From positions 620,001 through 684,000 of the forward strand of contig NC_014655.1 in the NCBI RefSeq assembly GCF_000166395.1: a stretch of 64,000 nt of DNA, given 5' to 3'. This document shows positions 32,740 through 44,471 of the stretch, in pieces. Source of the DNA: Leadbetterella byssophila DSM 17132 (GTDB lineage Bacteria; Bacteroidota; Bacteroidia; Cytophagales; Spirosomataceae). A program made the translations under genes and the position numbers. Numbering within the stretch: position 1 is the first letter of the stretch; each line of letters opens with the position of its first letter. Under the pieces are notes generated by a model. That model saw only the letters and a list, made by a program, of their open reading frames with translations, ran no database searches and was not told the origin of the DNA.

Positions 32740-34107
32740 TTACTTCAATACCATATTTTGCGCATCCCATTTGATTACTTTTTGTTGGAAATAGCTGTCG
32801 TTACAAGCTAATACCGGTGCAGCTGCACGGAAACCGAAGATAGGATCTTCATTGATTTCCTGGGTATTCTTACGGATGGCATTGAAGAAGTTAGCGAAGT
32901 GATTCATGTGCTCATCTTCACCTTTGGGCGCTTCGAACTTGATCTCCTTAACGGGTTCAGCTACTCTGTCAGCTTCTGAATACATAGCATCATATTGCTT
33001 TTTGAATTCCGCTTGCTGAGCTTCAGAGAAGGTGAAGTGCGAATCATAGTTGCCGTATCCCGGAGCTTTAGGAAGTTTCTTTTTGGTAAGTACCAAACTG
33101 TTACCACCCACTTCAATTTGTCCTTCTGTACCTATGATTCTAGTTACATTCTTGATGGAACCAGCGTTGGCAAAATTGACGCGCAATACCATTTGGAACT
33201 TCTCATGGTCATTGTTCTTTGGATAATCAAAAACAGACACCATCACATCCGGCACGTCTCTGCCGTCATTCCAATAGCTCAGTTCTCCCGAAGAAAAGAT
33301 TCTCTCCGGCCCTTTGCTTCCTGTAATATAATGTACGCCTGTTACCAAGTGAACAAATAAGTCGCCTGCCACTCCTGTTCCATAGTCCTTATAATTTCTC
33401 CAGCGGAAGAATCTTTTGGCATCAAAAGCCCTTTTTGGTGCATCTCCTATGAAGGTATCCCAATCCACAGTATCCAGTGAAGCATCCGTAGGGATGGAGT
33501 AGTTCCATGCTCCTATAGCATTGAATCTATCGTATGTGGCTTCCACAAAGTTGATATTCCCTATTTCCCCGGCCTGAACTAATTTTCTAGCTTCCTCGAA
33601 AGCTGATCCACTGATTCTTTGGCTACCTACCTGCATGGTCTTTCCGGATTTCTTCCAGGCATCAATGACGCCTTTGCCCTTTTCTATTCTGTTCACCATA
33701 GGTTTTTCGCAGTACACCGCTTTGCCAGCTTTGAGCGCGTCAATAGTGATTCTGTCGTGCCAATGATCCGGGGTAACTACTAATACTGCATCAATATCTT
33801 TTCTCTGCAAGATTTCTCTGTAATCACGAGTAGTGAATATGTCTTTACCAAATACCTCTTTGACTCTGGTAAGGCGACCGGTATACAGGTCTGCTGCGCC
33901 CACAAATTCTGTACCGCCAGATTTAAGGGCACTTTGGGTGTCAAAATTTCCTTGTATACCCATGCCTATGGTGGCAAAGCGTATTTTATCGTTAGGGCTT
34001 ACCCGCATATCTTTTATGATATTAAAGGGCTTTGCAAAGGATTCTGTAGCCGCTAAAGCACCGGCTGCGCTTAAGGTTTGAATAAAAGTTCTACGGTTAG
34101 ATTTCAT
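32740..34107 (-). CDS. Tat-exported Gfo/Idh/MocA-family oxidoreductase
   Basis: NAD(P)-dependent sugar or polyol dehydrogenase family member, 455 residues. The N-terminus MKSNRRTFIQTLSAAGALAA is a twin-arginine signal (NRRTFI), so the protein folds in the cytoplasm with its cofactor and is then exported. A Rossmann domain follows (IRFATIGMGIQGNFDT), with the family lysine block YCEKPMVNRIEKG. The C-terminal alpha/beta substrate domain occupies the rest. The start at 34107 matches the Tat signal; an in-frame ATG at 34134 would add nine residues ahead of it. It sits 54 bp downstream of sprA and 13 bp upstream of the RluA-type gene on the same strand. Substrate unknown. Confidence 0.9.
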   Translation of the reverse strand: MKSNRRTFIQTLSAAGALAATESFAKPFNIIKDMRVSPNDKIRFATIGMGIQGNFDTQSALKSGGTEFVGAADLYTGRLTRVKEVFGKDIFTTRDYREILQRKDIDAVLVVTPDHWHDRITIDALKAGKAVYCEKPMVNRIEKGKGVIDAWKKSGKTMQVGSQRISGSAFEEARKLVQAGEIGNINFVEATYDRFNAIGAWNYSIPTDASLDTVDWDTFIGDAPKRAFDAKRFFRWRNYKDYGTGVAGDLFVHLVTGVHYITGSKGPERIFSSGELSYWNDGRDVPDVMVSVFDYPKNNDHEKFQMVLRVNFANAGSIKNVTRIIGTEGQIEVGGNSLVLTKKKLPKAPGYGNYDSHFTFSEAQQAEFKKQYDAMYSEADRVAEPVKEIKFEAPKGEDEHMNHFANFFNAIRKNTQEINEDPIFGFRAAAPVLACNDSYFQQKVIKWDAQNMVLK

Positions 34108-34161
34108 AAGGAATTTAAGGTCATTTGATCCCAATTTACAAGTTTCCCATTATTTATGCAC

Positions 34162-37100
34162 TTAGTCGGCTAAATTAAATCTTGCAGTAACTCCAAATGT
34201 GGCGTTATTGGTATAATATTGTTGGGTCACATACGGATTATTCACCATTTTCTCCCAATACATGGTCATACTTACACGCTTATTGAAGGTGTATTGAAGA
34301 TTAGGTCTTACTTGTAAAGTCCTAAAACCGCTCTTGATCAATGCATCCCCGTCCAGTTTCCTTTGGATCATTTTCAAATCTCTTAGCGTAAAGTCAATTC
34401 TAAACACTAAATCATTTGGAAGAATAATATTATTTCCATCTCTAGTACGAAGAGGAAGAACTACATTATTCTTCTTCATTCCGAAACCGAATACGAAGTC
34501 ATTGCCATGGGTTTCACTCACCTGAGCATTAGAGAGGTTCATCAAAGCCATTCTATCCTTGTTCCAAGCGAAGTTTCCGGAGAAGCTTCCCTTAGTGGTG
34601 AAGTTGACGCCTAAGAATGGAGCAAATTTCTCTTCCATAACTATGGAACTCATGATGTAAACCGGATCAAGCAGATTAGTGAAGGAATTCAATTCTGAAC
34701 CTAAAGTATACCCTCTACCCATAGAAGCTCTATAATCCAGCAGTGCTAGGTCAGAATACATCAAGTTTGATGTAAAATTACCTACGCTATAGGAAGATAC
34801 GAAGGAGTGAGATAAGGTGATGTTAGAGAACAAACTTCGTAATCCAACAAATTTTTCTATACCTCCATAGTTAATCTGCCAGTTAGGCATAGGGAATCCA
34901 AGGAATGGGTTGAAGGTATTGCTGCCCTTACGGGTGTATTTCTTCTTGCTCATGATGTCTTCCACGTCCCTTCCTGTGTACGCAGCAAAGAAGGCGGGGA
35001 TCAGCACATCTTGGGAGTTTTCAGAAAGTTGAATACCAGGATTTCTCATCTCTATGATATCTAAAACCTTTCTCCTGTTCTCTTGCAGGTTAGCAAATGG
35101 CTCGTAGTAATAACCTGATGAAGGATCCGAGTTAACTTTTTTGAAAGAAGTCTTGAAGGACCAGAAAGACATTTTGAAACTACCACCTCTCACAGGAGAG
35201 AACTTCTCAAAGTTGTTCTCTTCATTAGGCTGGTAGATATAGGAAAGGTCATTGTTTCTAGCTATGTTTCCTTTTATGATGATTCTCAAATCCTTTATTG
35301 GCTCTAGATTGGTAGAATAATCGAAAGTATATCCACGCGTTTGAATCACTGGATTGTATTGCTGGACATTACGGGATAGCCAACCGTTCTCTACTGCTCT
35401 TTCAATGGTTTTGTTAGGATCTTGACTTCCTAATACAAAAGGAATTCCAGGAGCTAAACCTCCATTAGCACTACTTAATCCGAAGAATTCCGGTATCTCC
35501 AAGAATCCAGGTAGGGTAGTGGTTTCTGTTAATGCAAATCTTCCGTTTATGCCTCTGGCTGCCATTAATAGACGGGTTACGGCTTTGGCGAATTTATTCG
35601 CTTCTGGTGCCATTTCATCGTCGTCACCGGCTGCACGTGTGAATCTCTGCCTAGGAGCATTTGGGGTATTAGCTCTTCTTAGATATCCTACTTTATTGTA
35701 AAGTTTCACAAGATCCACTCGCCCATCTAATCCCAGGTCTCTACCGTTTTCTAATAAGTGTCCGAATTGATACTCTGCCGGTCCGTCTGTAGGTTGGCCG
35801 AACGCTACACTTCTAAATCCGTATTTGGTATCAAATGTGGAATTCGCAGTGATCCAGTCCAAAGCATAGATATCCTGTAGCGGAAGTCTCCAGGTGGCCT
35901 TGATGTTTTGGGTGTAGTTCTTTGTCCTTCCTTTAGAGAATAGTCTGGAACCGAATTTTACATCCTGCTCTGCGGTCACTTGACCATCTACATCATCTAG
36001 TATAGCCTGCATTCTTGCGCCATACACTAAGGTGATGCTACGGGTAAGGTTCCATTGCAAGTCGTAATTTCTGTTTCCGTAATAGTATTTAATTAGGTTT
36101 TCGCCCGGCAGATCTTGTAGATTCCTGTCTCTGTATTTTGTTCTGTAGAATACCTGCTCATTGTACATTTCGAAATTCACCATGCTCGGGATCGGAGCGA
36201 AACTTAAAGCCCTTAAGAATTTCAAGCCTGTACTGTCTAAACGTGCAGCTTTTTTAAATGGCTCCCATTGTACACCTTTCGGAGAATAACGGTAGGTTAG
36301 ACCTGCACTGGTGAAACTTTGGTCATTATTGGCCATCAAGATATTGCTTCTGTATATTCTATTTTGGGCATAAGAAATACTGAAGTTTTCAATATCATAG
36401 AAATGGTTTTTGGTAGCGTTTGCCCCCTTAACTTTATGCACATTCATAAAGTTAAACCCAGTGGTAGTGGAGATATCAGAGACTAAATCTCTCGTTAGAT
36501 TCTTTTGGAAGGGATTCAAATTGTCTTCTTGTAAGGCTACATCCAAACGAATGTCTCTGTCCAAAGGATTGAATCCTGGCACTGAAACTTGTTTGTCGTA
36601 GTTAACAAAGAACGGAATATTCAATCCCCATTTCATAGGGAGGAATTTGTCCAAAGCCAGGTTCAATGCACCACCGTAGGAGTAGTTATCTTCTTGAAGA
36701 CGATTGGATATTTTGTCCTGTACACTACCGAAACCAAAGTTTCTGAAGTTTCCGTTCAGGTTCAAAGTTCCTAGATCAGCCAGTTTAACATCCATACTGA
36801 CTAAACCTGCTGTCCCCTTGTCCTGGGTATCAAATCCAGAAGCCCGTAGTTCATTGGTCCAGATGGTAAAATCCTTGATTTCTCCACTATTATTTCTCAC
36901 CCCAATCATGATGGTCATGACCTTACTCAAATCAGGGTTCCCTTTTACTGCAAGTCTGTACTCGCGCATCACTGGACTTTCTGTTCCTGAAGCGGTACCG
37001 TCTACCATTACCATTTCAGCATATTCCTGACGGAAATTTTCCGTAGTGCTGTTTTTATTTCTTCTCAACTTTAGATTGCGGAGCTCTTCTAAAGGTATAT

Positions 37101-40100
37101 CAATCTCATTTTCTTCCGGCCAAATGAGGGTAGGGGCTGTTTCTCCCCTCATGGATCTCTTTAATCTCGGGATTTCTACTTCATAGTAGTTGTTTTTTAA
37201 GTCGGTTCCGATACGAAGGAACATGCCCAAATTTTCTGCATTACTTTCTTCTGTGTGCATGTGTACAAACATCTTGATGCGTTTGTACATGTTTAGGTTC
37301 AGATCCGTATTCTTAAATACGCCACGGGAGTCTTTAGGATCCAACTTTTCAACGGATAAGCTCAAGGCCTGCTCATTAAATTCCATCCTAGCCTGAGTAG
37401 CGTAGTTCACATCCCTTACAAATCCCGGAGGAACGGCGTAGGGATAAGGTTTGGAATCACCACAATCTACACCTGTAGGGCAACCGTTCTCTTCTATACT
37501 AACCGTAGTACTTTTTATGACGGTCTTGCTGAGAGGATCAATAGGAGTCTCCTGATACGATGAGGTAGTGTCTTGGATTTTATTAGCATACACCCTGTAT
37601 TGATTCGAAACCAATTGCATAGTGGCAAAACGCATAACTACAGGTTGTTCCCAATCCGTAGTCACCAAGCGCATAAATCGGATTGACTTGAAAGATGCAT
37701 TTTCAGATTCTGAACTTTTGCGGGTGTAGTTGCGGATAGGTACACGGAACAAATACCAGGTAGTTTGTGGTCTTTGGTCTGTGGCTGCTACTTCAACTTT
37801 ATCTACTATATATGGACTGGAAGCAATACCTCGTCCTGCATCCGGGCGAAGGTCAATTTCGTATTCGTAAAAGTCTTCTAGCTCGTTAATGGTATTGTCT
37901 TGGTTGATATCTTCCTTGTCAATAGAGTTGGTATTGGCATAGATGATATCTGCATTGGCTTGGTCTTTATTGTACGGAGAGTTATTCTCCATTCCCAAGT
38001 AATCTTTGTATCGCTCAATAAATGTTGCTCCATTATCAAATGAAGGATCTAAGAAATGTCTGAAGTCGTCCTTAGAAGGGTCATCCAAGATCTTTTGAAG
38101 GGCTGCCAGATTTGTAACCTTTTTTCTAACTTCTTCCAAGTAGCCTTTGATCCCTCTTGAATTAGGAGCATTTGGGTTTACATATTCACGTTCTTCTTCA
38201 TTAGACAGTCCATCTAAACCTACGTCCTGAAGCTTTCTGATCATTTCGTCATTCTCAAATGCATCCACCATGAACTGTATGTCCGGAGCTTTACCCCATG
38301 GTGTCTTGATGTAAGGTCTGTTTGCGGCTGATCCATTTAAGGAATCCGGACGAATACCGTTTTCAAAGTTGAATCTTCCATCAGGGATTACGTCTTCCGA
38401 AACGTCACCCAATTGAATGAGTAATTTTCCTCCCGTAGTATTAGTGACCGGTTGGCTCAATGGTATTTCACCCGCAAAAGGGTTCATCATCCAGAATTCA
38501 AGGTATTCAACATTGGAATTATCGAAGTCTGCATCAAAGGTGATTCCTCTCATCACTGAACCGAAATTGGTCCTAGGATTAGTATTGAGGGTTCCGTCCG
38601 GTTTTAGATTAGTATTGTAATTGTACATTCCTGGTTCGGAAGGGAAGTAGGAGATGTCCAATATGCTGGTGGGAATTTGCTCTGCAAATGTGGGCATGGA
38701 TCTACCCACTAGTATATCTTGTATATTGAAATTCGCGGTGAAAGGGTTAGTTCTGGCTTCATTACTCAAATTTGGAGGGATGATTCCCGCTCCTCCCTGA
38801 CCGGAGAAATAGGTGGTCATATCTACCGTATACACGGACATTTTTGCTCTCCTGTAATGATATTGATAAGCCATATCCTGAGTTGGGTCAGGAGTGATGT
38901 CTTTCAAGAACTGGGGTGGGGTAGATCCTAATCTCCATCTGTTAGGTTGCCTTGAGAGGTCATTGATATTTCTGGCATATTCAAAGTCATCAATCATAGA
39001 GCTGTTGTTGACTTTTTTACTATTCACCCCCGGAATCAGTTGGGCGAATTCCGCATTCAATAAAACGGAGGATGGCTCTTTTGTTTGTACACCTGGTAGA
39101 GCATCCAATAGTTTGGTTAAGCCTATTCCCGTTTTCTTGTAATTCAGATCAAGTCCCCAAATGGTATTATTGACCGGTTCATTTCCTATTGAGGTTCTAG
39201 TAGTGAAGCCTGGAGTGTTTTCTCTCAGATCTTGCAGGGTTGCTCCAATTCGTAAGTTCCTGTTTACTGTGTAATCCATACGTAAACCGAACATTCTACG
39301 AATCTGAGTTTGGAACATATCCGCTTCTTCGTAGTCCACTCGGATGGCTTTTCCGGAGTTTAGGAGGCTACGGTTAACTAATTGTACGGTTCCCATTTGC
39401 TGGTCAACCGTATAATCTACCCCCATTTTTAATTCAGTTCCTCCTGCATAGACGCGTACGGAAGACGGGGATGCACCTAAAGGCAATGGGATATCCGCAC
39501 CTCCGGACAGGAAGGTTCCGGACAGAAAGAATTTGTTTTTTAAAGTGTTCTGTTGAGCATCAGTAAGCGTTTTGTCGTACAGGTCATCAAAAACGTATTT
39601 CTGTACATAATTCCCTCCTTCATTCTCAATCTTGGATCTTAAATGATCTCCAAAGGGTTCTAGTACTGGGAAGATGATTCTACCCAGACGGGAATGCACT
39701 GTCACTCCCTCTATGAAGTCAAAGTTGCCATCTCCAATCTGTCTGCTCGTAATGGCTTCATTATTGTAATTCAATCTATCTAGTCCAAGTAAACTAAGAA
39801 GGGGAACCTCTTTCAGGCTAGGAATATCCGCTAGGAAAGGTACGTCCATACCGCTATCGTCATCCTTATAGACGATGCGCATTTGGAAGCCGTCCTGTTT
39901 TAGTTGGCCCTGTCCCAGATTATAAATGTTTTTCATCATCAGATTCCACATGGGATGGTTCAAGTGGTTTCTGATATTGCTGGATTTTAGCATCTTCAAG
40001 ACTATGGCGTCTGATTCGCTTCTGTTGACATAGTCTTCTGTTAATTCTCCTACCCGATAGGTTTCTGATTTATTGGTTCGAGGGTTTCTGTAGGTATATT

Positions 40101-41559
40101 CATAGGCTACAGCGATAACCTCATCATTCCTAAGTGGAGTTCTAAGAGAAATGTAACCTAGATCCTTATTGAATTCGAAGTCAGATTCTTGTAATCTTTT
40201 AGCTCCTCTTAAGATTTCAAAATCCCTTCCTAGCGTTAAGCCTAAAGCACTAGCGGAGCTGCTGATTTGATCTATATTTCTGGAAAAACCATTGTTCTTA
40301 ATGACATTGTCATTGAGGTTATTGGCCCGGTTATCTGCGGTGGAATATTCAGGATTCGGGTTAACGGTATTACCGAACGGGGCATTTTCAGCTAGATCAC
40401 TCAGGGCCAAAATGTTCCTGTTCGTCTCTACACTGTAAGTACGGTTAGTTACATACACTTCTACACGGGTAATCATGACACCCGATGTGATGATGGGCAG
40501 GCTTTTAAGGGATCGTTCGTAATTGTCACGAAAGAACTGAGCCAGGAAGAAATGACGGTTTTCTTCGTAATTATCTGCCCTTATTTCAAAGTTTCTATTC
40601 TGACTGCCGTTATTGAGGACTATGGATTTGGTTTTAGAGTTTTGTTGGGCCACCACTCCGGTGATGTCTAATTTTCCGAATTTTAGCCCCACTTTGGCTC
40701 CTAGTAAGTTTTCTACTCCGGGTATCAACTGGGAGCGGTTAGGGAAGGAGATATTACCTAATTCTACGGCTTGAAGGATGTCTTCTGGATCATTACGGAA
40801 GTTGATCTTCATGCGGTTATCAAAGGTAAAGATGGACTTGGTGTCAAAGTTCCCCTGTATGTTTACCTTTTCTTTGATCTCTCCGGGCTTCTTCATCAAA
40901 TTATTGATGTCTTGAAGCCTTCCGTCACTCATGATTTCCCTGGAAATTTGTTCCGTGTTAGGGAGATTTTGTTTGTTGAAGAAGTTGTTGAAGTTGACGG
41001 CTATTTGTTGGTCAAAGTCAAAATAACTTCTGTCACGATTGTAAAGGCTGGTAGGATTATCGTTCCTCAGTCTATGGTGGTAAGCCATGACCTGAATAAA
41101 GCCGTTAGGTTTAAATTCAGGTAGTTTGTCTCCAAAAATCTTATCAAAGATCTTATTTGATTCCAGTAGGGGGCGAATTCTTTTACCGGTGTAATCAGTG
41201 TACCCATCTTGAGCTCTTTCTATATCCCGGATAATGGATTTTCTGAGCATAGCGTTTTGTATGCTAGAATACTCATTGAAAGTCAGGGCTTCCGGTATCT
41301 TGACATCTACATTTTTTCCTGCTTTTTCTGTTACGCTGAAATTTCCTACTTGAGGGTTAAAGAGTACATTAGTAGAGAGCTGATTCGGGTTTAAGTTAAA
41401 CAGTGGGGGACGGTTATAACTAAAGCGATTTAGATAGACATCCGTCCAGTTGTAAAATGCCGGTATTTTACTTCTAGTCGAGTCAGTTTTTTGCGCGGCG
41501 GAGGAAAAGCAAGCGCCAAGTAGTATTAGGATTAAATAACAGGGTACTCGTCTTCGCAT
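34162..41559 (-). CDS. sprA: SprA, outer-membrane translocon protein of the type 9 secretion system
   Basis: Giant outer-membrane protein of 2465 residues; F. johnsoniae SprA is of similar size. It forms the beta-barrel channel through which type 9 cargo crosses the outer membrane, and is needed for gliding in motile species. An N-terminal signal peptide (MRRRVPCYLILILLGACFSSAAQ) is followed by a long series of beta-strand-rich segments with the SprA_N domain, then a C-terminal barrel region ending in alternating aromatic strands (TFGVTARFNLAD). The start at 41559 matches the signal peptide; an in-frame ATG at 41592 adds eleven residues. The sole long frame here is unbroken. It lies 75 bp downstream of ruvA, an arrangement I recall from other Bacteroidota. 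Confidence 0.97.
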   Translation of the reverse strand: MRRRVPCYLILILLGACFSSAAQKTDSTRSKIPAFYNWTDVYLNRFSYNRPPLFNLNPNQLSTNVLFNPQVGNFSVTEKAGKNVDVKIPEALTFNEYSSIQNAMLRKSIIRDIERAQDGYTDYTGKRIRPLLESNKIFDKIFGDKLPEFKPNGFIQVMAYHHRLRNDNPTSLYNRDRSYFDFDQQIAVNFNNFFNKQNLPNTEQISREIMSDGRLQDINNLMKKPGEIKEKVNIQGNFDTKSIFTFDNRMKINFRNDPEDILQAVELGNISFPNRSQLIPGVENLLGAKVGLKFGKLDITGVVAQQNSKTKSIVLNNGSQNRNFEIRADNYEENRHFFLAQFFRDNYERSLKSLPIITSGVMITRVEVYVTNRTYSVETNRNILALSDLAENAPFGNTVNPNPEYSTADNRANNLNDNVIKNNGFSRNIDQISSSASALGLTLGRDFEILRGAKRLQESDFEFNKDLGYISLRTPLRNDEVIAVAYEYTYRNPRTNKSETYRVGELTEDYVNRSESDAIVLKMLKSSNIRNHLNHPMWNLMMKNIYNLGQGQLKQDGFQMRIVYKDDDSGMDVPFLADIPSLKEVPLLSLLGLDRLNYNNEAITSRQIGDGNFDFIEGVTVHSRLGRIIFPVLEPFGDHLRSKIENEGGNYVQKYVFDDLYDKTLTDAQQNTLKNKFFLSGTFLSGGADIPLPLGASPSSVRVYAGGTELKMGVDYTVDQQMGTVQLVNRSLLNSGKAIRVDYEEADMFQTQIRRMFGLRMDYTVNRNLRIGATLQDLRENTPGFTTRTSIGNEPVNNTIWGLDLNYKKTGIGLTKLLDALPGVQTKEPSSVLLNAEFAQLIPGVNSKKVNNSSMIDDFEYARNINDLSRQPNRWRLGSTPPQFLKDITPDPTQDMAYQYHYRRAKMSVYTVDMTTYFSGQGGAGIIPPNLSNEARTNPFTANFNIQDILVGRSMPTFAEQIPTSILDISYFPSEPGMYNYNTNLKPDGTLNTNPRTNFGSVMRGITFDADFDNSNVEYLEFWMMNPFAGEIPLSQPVTNTTGGKLLIQLGDVSEDVIPDGRFNFENGIRPDSLNGSAANRPYIKTPWGKAPDIQFMVDAFENDEMIRKLQDVGLDGLSNEEEREYVNPNAPNSRGIKGYLEEVRKKVTNLAALQKILDDPSKDDFRHFLDPSFDNGATFIERYKDYLGMENNSPYNKDQANADIIYANTNSIDKEDINQDNTINELEDFYEYEIDLRPDAGRGIASSPYIVDKVEVAATDQRPQTTWYLFRVPIRNYTRKSSESENASFKSIRFMRLVTTDWEQPVVMRFATMQLVSNQYRVYANKIQDTTSSYQETPIDPLSKTVIKSTTVSIEENGCPTGVDCGDSKPYPYAVPPGFVRDVNYATQARMEFNEQALSLSVEKLDPKDSRGVFKNTDLNLNMYKRIKMFVHMHTEESNAENLGMFLRIGTDLKNNYYEVEIPRLKRSMRGETAPTLIWPEENEIDIPLEELRNLKLRRNKNSTTENFRQEYAEMVMVDGTASGTESPVMREYRLAVKGNPDLSKVMTIMIGVRNNSGEIKDFTIWTNELRASGFDTQDKGTAGLVSMDVKLADLGTLNLNGNFRNFGFGSVQDKISNRLQEDNYSYGGALNLALDKFLPMKWGLNIPFFVNYDKQVSVPGFNPLDRDIRLDVALQEDNLNPFQKNLTRDLVSDISTTTGFNFMNVHKVKGANATKNHFYDIENFSISYAQNRIYRSNILMANNDQSFTSAGLTYRYSPKGVQWEPFKKAARLDSTGLKFLRALSFAPIPSMVNFEMYNEQVFYRTKYRDRNLQDLPGENLIKYYYGNRNYDLQWNLTRSITLVYGARMQAILDDVDGQVTAEQDVKFGSRLFSKGRTKNYTQNIKATWRLPLQDIYALDWITANSTFDTKYGFRSVAFGQPTDGPAEYQFGHLLENGRDLGLDGRVDLVKLYNKVGYLRRANTPNAPRQRFTRAAGDDDEMAPEANKFAKAVTRLLMAARGINGRFALTETTTLPGFLEIPEFFGLSSANGGLAPGIPFVLGSQDPNKTIERAVENGWLSRNVQQYNPVIQTRGYTFDYSTNLEPIKDLRIIIKGNIARNNDLSYIYQPNEENNFEKFSPVRGGSFKMSFWSFKTSFKKVNSDPSSGYYYEPFANLQENRRKVLDIIEMRNPGIQLSENSQDVLIPAFFAAYTGRDVEDIMSKKKYTRKGSNTFNPFLGFPMPNWQINYGGIEKFVGLRSLFSNITLSHSFVSSYSVGNFTSNLMYSDLALLDYRASMGRGYTLGSELNSFTNLLDPVYIMSSIVMEEKFAPFLGVNFTTKGSFSGNFAWNKDRMALMNLSNAQVSETHGNDFVFGFGMKKNNVVLPLRTRDGNNIILPNDLVFRIDFTLRDLKMIQRKLDGDALIKSGFRTLQVRPNLQYTFNKRVSMTMYWEKMVNNPYVTQQYYTNNATFGVTARFNLAD

Positions 41560-41634
41560 ATGTACTGCGATCTTCTGATTTAATGGTAACAACGTAATTT
41601 AAGGTTCAATATTCTAAGAACAAAGTAATTCTTT

Positions 41635-42210
41635 CTAACGTAGAGATAACTTGATCACTTCTTCTAAAGTAATATCTGCCGGAGCTCTTTTTAGAATATT
41701 GTCCACGCTTTTTTCTGCAGTGGCTTTAGGTATGCCCAGGGTTACTAAGGCGGCTAAAGCTTCCATACGAATTCGAGCAGGTAGTGTGCCAGTAGTAGCC
41801 ATAGGTTCTTTCTTTAATTTATCTTTTAATTCAATCACTGCTCTTTGAGCCGTTTTAAGTCCTATCCCTTTGATTCCCTGTATGGTTTTTACATCTTCTG
41901 AAACTATAGCTTGGACTATTTCCGGTCCCGTCATTGAGGATAAGAATACTAGAGCAATGGCCGGACCTATTCCTGAAACACTGATCAAGTGTTCAAAAAG
42001 TACTCGTTCTTCACGAGTGGCGAAACCATAGAGGGTGTGAGCGTCTTCTCTGATGATTTGAAGACAAAAAAGTTTACATTTTTCTCCCACAGCCGGTAAA
42101 GCTGCACTGGTTTGAAGGGAAATTTTCAAAAGGTAGCCCACTCCCTGTACATCTATTACAGCTTGAGCAGGTTCCTTTTCACTAAGTATGCCGTTAAGGT
42201 GTGCTATCAT
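41635..42210 (-). CDS. ruvA: Holliday junction branch migration complex subunit RuvA
   Basis: Junction-binding subunit of the RuvAB motor, 191 residues. The N-terminal OB fold runs from MIAHLNGILSEKEPAQAVIDV, two helix-hairpin-helix motifs follow (SGIGPAIALVFL and KGIGLKTAQRAVIEL), and a short linker leads to the C-terminal RuvB-contact domain (EALAALVTLGIPKATAEKSV). Length and layout are typical. It lies 20 bp downstream of the rhodanese/thioredoxin gene and upstream of sprA, so the three are probably one transcript. Confidence 0.96.
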   Translation of the reverse strand: MIAHLNGILSEKEPAQAVIDVQGVGYLLKISLQTSAALPAVGEKCKLFCLQIIREDAHTLYGFATREERVLFEHLISVSGIGPAIALVFLSSMTGPEIVQAIVSEDVKTIQGIKGIGLKTAQRAVIELKDKLKKEPMATTGTLPARIRMEALAALVTLGIPKATAEKSVDNILKRAPADITLEEVIKLSLR

Positions 42211-42230
42211 TTCAGGTACAAAGATAAGCT

Positions 42231-42929
42231 TTAATAGATATTTTCCTTGATTTTAGAGGTTTTAATGTCTTGAGATTCCCTCCATACCTGAACGCCTTCT
42301 TTGTATAAAACCAGGGTGGGGTTTTTATTGATATTGAGCTTTTCTGCTAGGTTCTTTTGTTCGGAAATGATGATCTTCTGAATAGCAAGTTCCGGGTACA
42401 GAGCTTTAAGTTCGGCATAATGAAGATTTTCACAAGGGGGACAATGCAATTCTTGAAATACCACTAAGGTCCATTTCGACTGTCTTACCATTTGAGAATA
42501 TTCTTCAGGAGTTATGAAACCTAGGGGTTTAAAGCTGGGAGAAACTGAAACATAGGGACGAGAAGCTTTTATCCATTTTTCGAATCCTCCGTTTAACACC
42601 GTCAGGTTTTGGTAACCTAGTTCATGGAGATATTGTGCACATTCTAAAGTGCTTTCACCCGCTTGAGCATATAAATATATTTTAGAATCTTTAGGGTATT
42701 TAGCTGTAAAATATTCCTTGAAGTCATCCCTAAGAAAATCCACCACTATAGATTTTCTGATATGTCCGTTTATGTAGCTATCTACGTCTCTAAAATCTAT
42801 CAGAACACCGTCTTTGTTCGTTCTTAGAACTTGTTCAAAATCATAGGGTTCCAATAACTTGTATGCATGCTGTGCAAAGTTCACATAAGGCAGTAGAAAC
42901 AAAAGAAGAATAATACGAGTCATGGACAA
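42231..42929 (-). CDS. Exported rhodanese-like/thioredoxin-like fusion, rhodanese cysteine missing
   Basis: 232 residues with an N-terminal signal peptide (MTRIILLLFLLPYVNFAQ; the start may be at 42923). Residues 25-125 are a rhodanese domain, but its active-site loop reads YAQAGEST with Ala88 where the catalytic Cys of CxxGxRS should be, so sulfur transfer is not expected. Residues 135-230 look like a thioredoxin fold with a HCPPC redox pair (Cys163, Cys166) and a cis-Pro segment NKNPTLVLY. The protein is therefore probably a periplasmic thiol oxidoreductase with a binding-only rhodanese module. That reading is inference. First gene of the run into ruvA and sprA. Confidence 0.72.
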   Translation of the reverse strand: MSMTRIILLLFLLPYVNFAQHAYKLLEPYDFEQVLRTNKDGVLIDFRDVDSYINGHIRKSIVVDFLRDDFKEYFTAKYPKDSKIYLYAQAGESTLECAQYLHELGYQNLTVLNGGFEKWIKASRPYVSVSPSFKPLGFITPEEYSQMVRQSKWTLVVFQELHCPPCENLHYAELKALYPELAIQKIIISEQKNLAEKLNINKNPTLVLYKEGVQVWRESQDIKTSKIKENIY

Positions 42930-43038
42930 ATCAAAGAATTTATGGTAAGATATTCGTAGAAAAGCATCTAAGGTTTACTGACGAATAAGCATTATACTAA
43001 AAAAATGTTTTATTTGTGTTCAAAAGTACAAAACTCGT

Positions 43039-43056
43039 GCCGATATACCCATCGGC
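43039..43056 (+). promoter_or_regulatory. Hairpin in the enolase upstream region
   Basis: GCCGAT-ATACCC-ATCGGC is a perfect 6-bp stem with a 6-nt loop, about 41 bp upstream of the enolase ATG. It could be a leader hairpin or an operator. No exact TAnnTTTG box was found; TTTATTTG near 43010 is close. Confidence 0.4.
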
Positions 43057-43094
43057 TCAGCCCATTTATATATTAACTATTAATCATCATTTGA

Positions 43095-44375
<1,281 letters not shown>

Positions 44376-44396
44376 GTAGAAGGTTTTATATAGAAG

Positions 44397-44430
44397 GCAT
44401 CGGAATTTTTATTCCGATGCTTTTTTATTT
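44397..44430 (+). terminator. Rho-independent terminator of eno
   Basis: GCATCGGAAT-TTTT-ATTCCGATGC (44397-44420) is a perfect 10-bp stem with a 4-nt loop, followed by TTTTTTATTT. Confidence 0.95.
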
Positions 44431-44443
44431 TCAATAGGTTTCC

Positions 44444-44451
44444 TAGTTTTG
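44444..44451 (+). promoter_or_regulatory. -7 promoter box of the FtsB/DivIC-like gene
   Basis: TAGTTTTG, exact TAnnTTTG match, 20 bp before the ATG at 44472 and shortly after the enolase terminator, so the following genes start a new transcript. Confidence 0.55.
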
Positions 44452-44471
44452 GTATAAATTGCTTTCCCATT

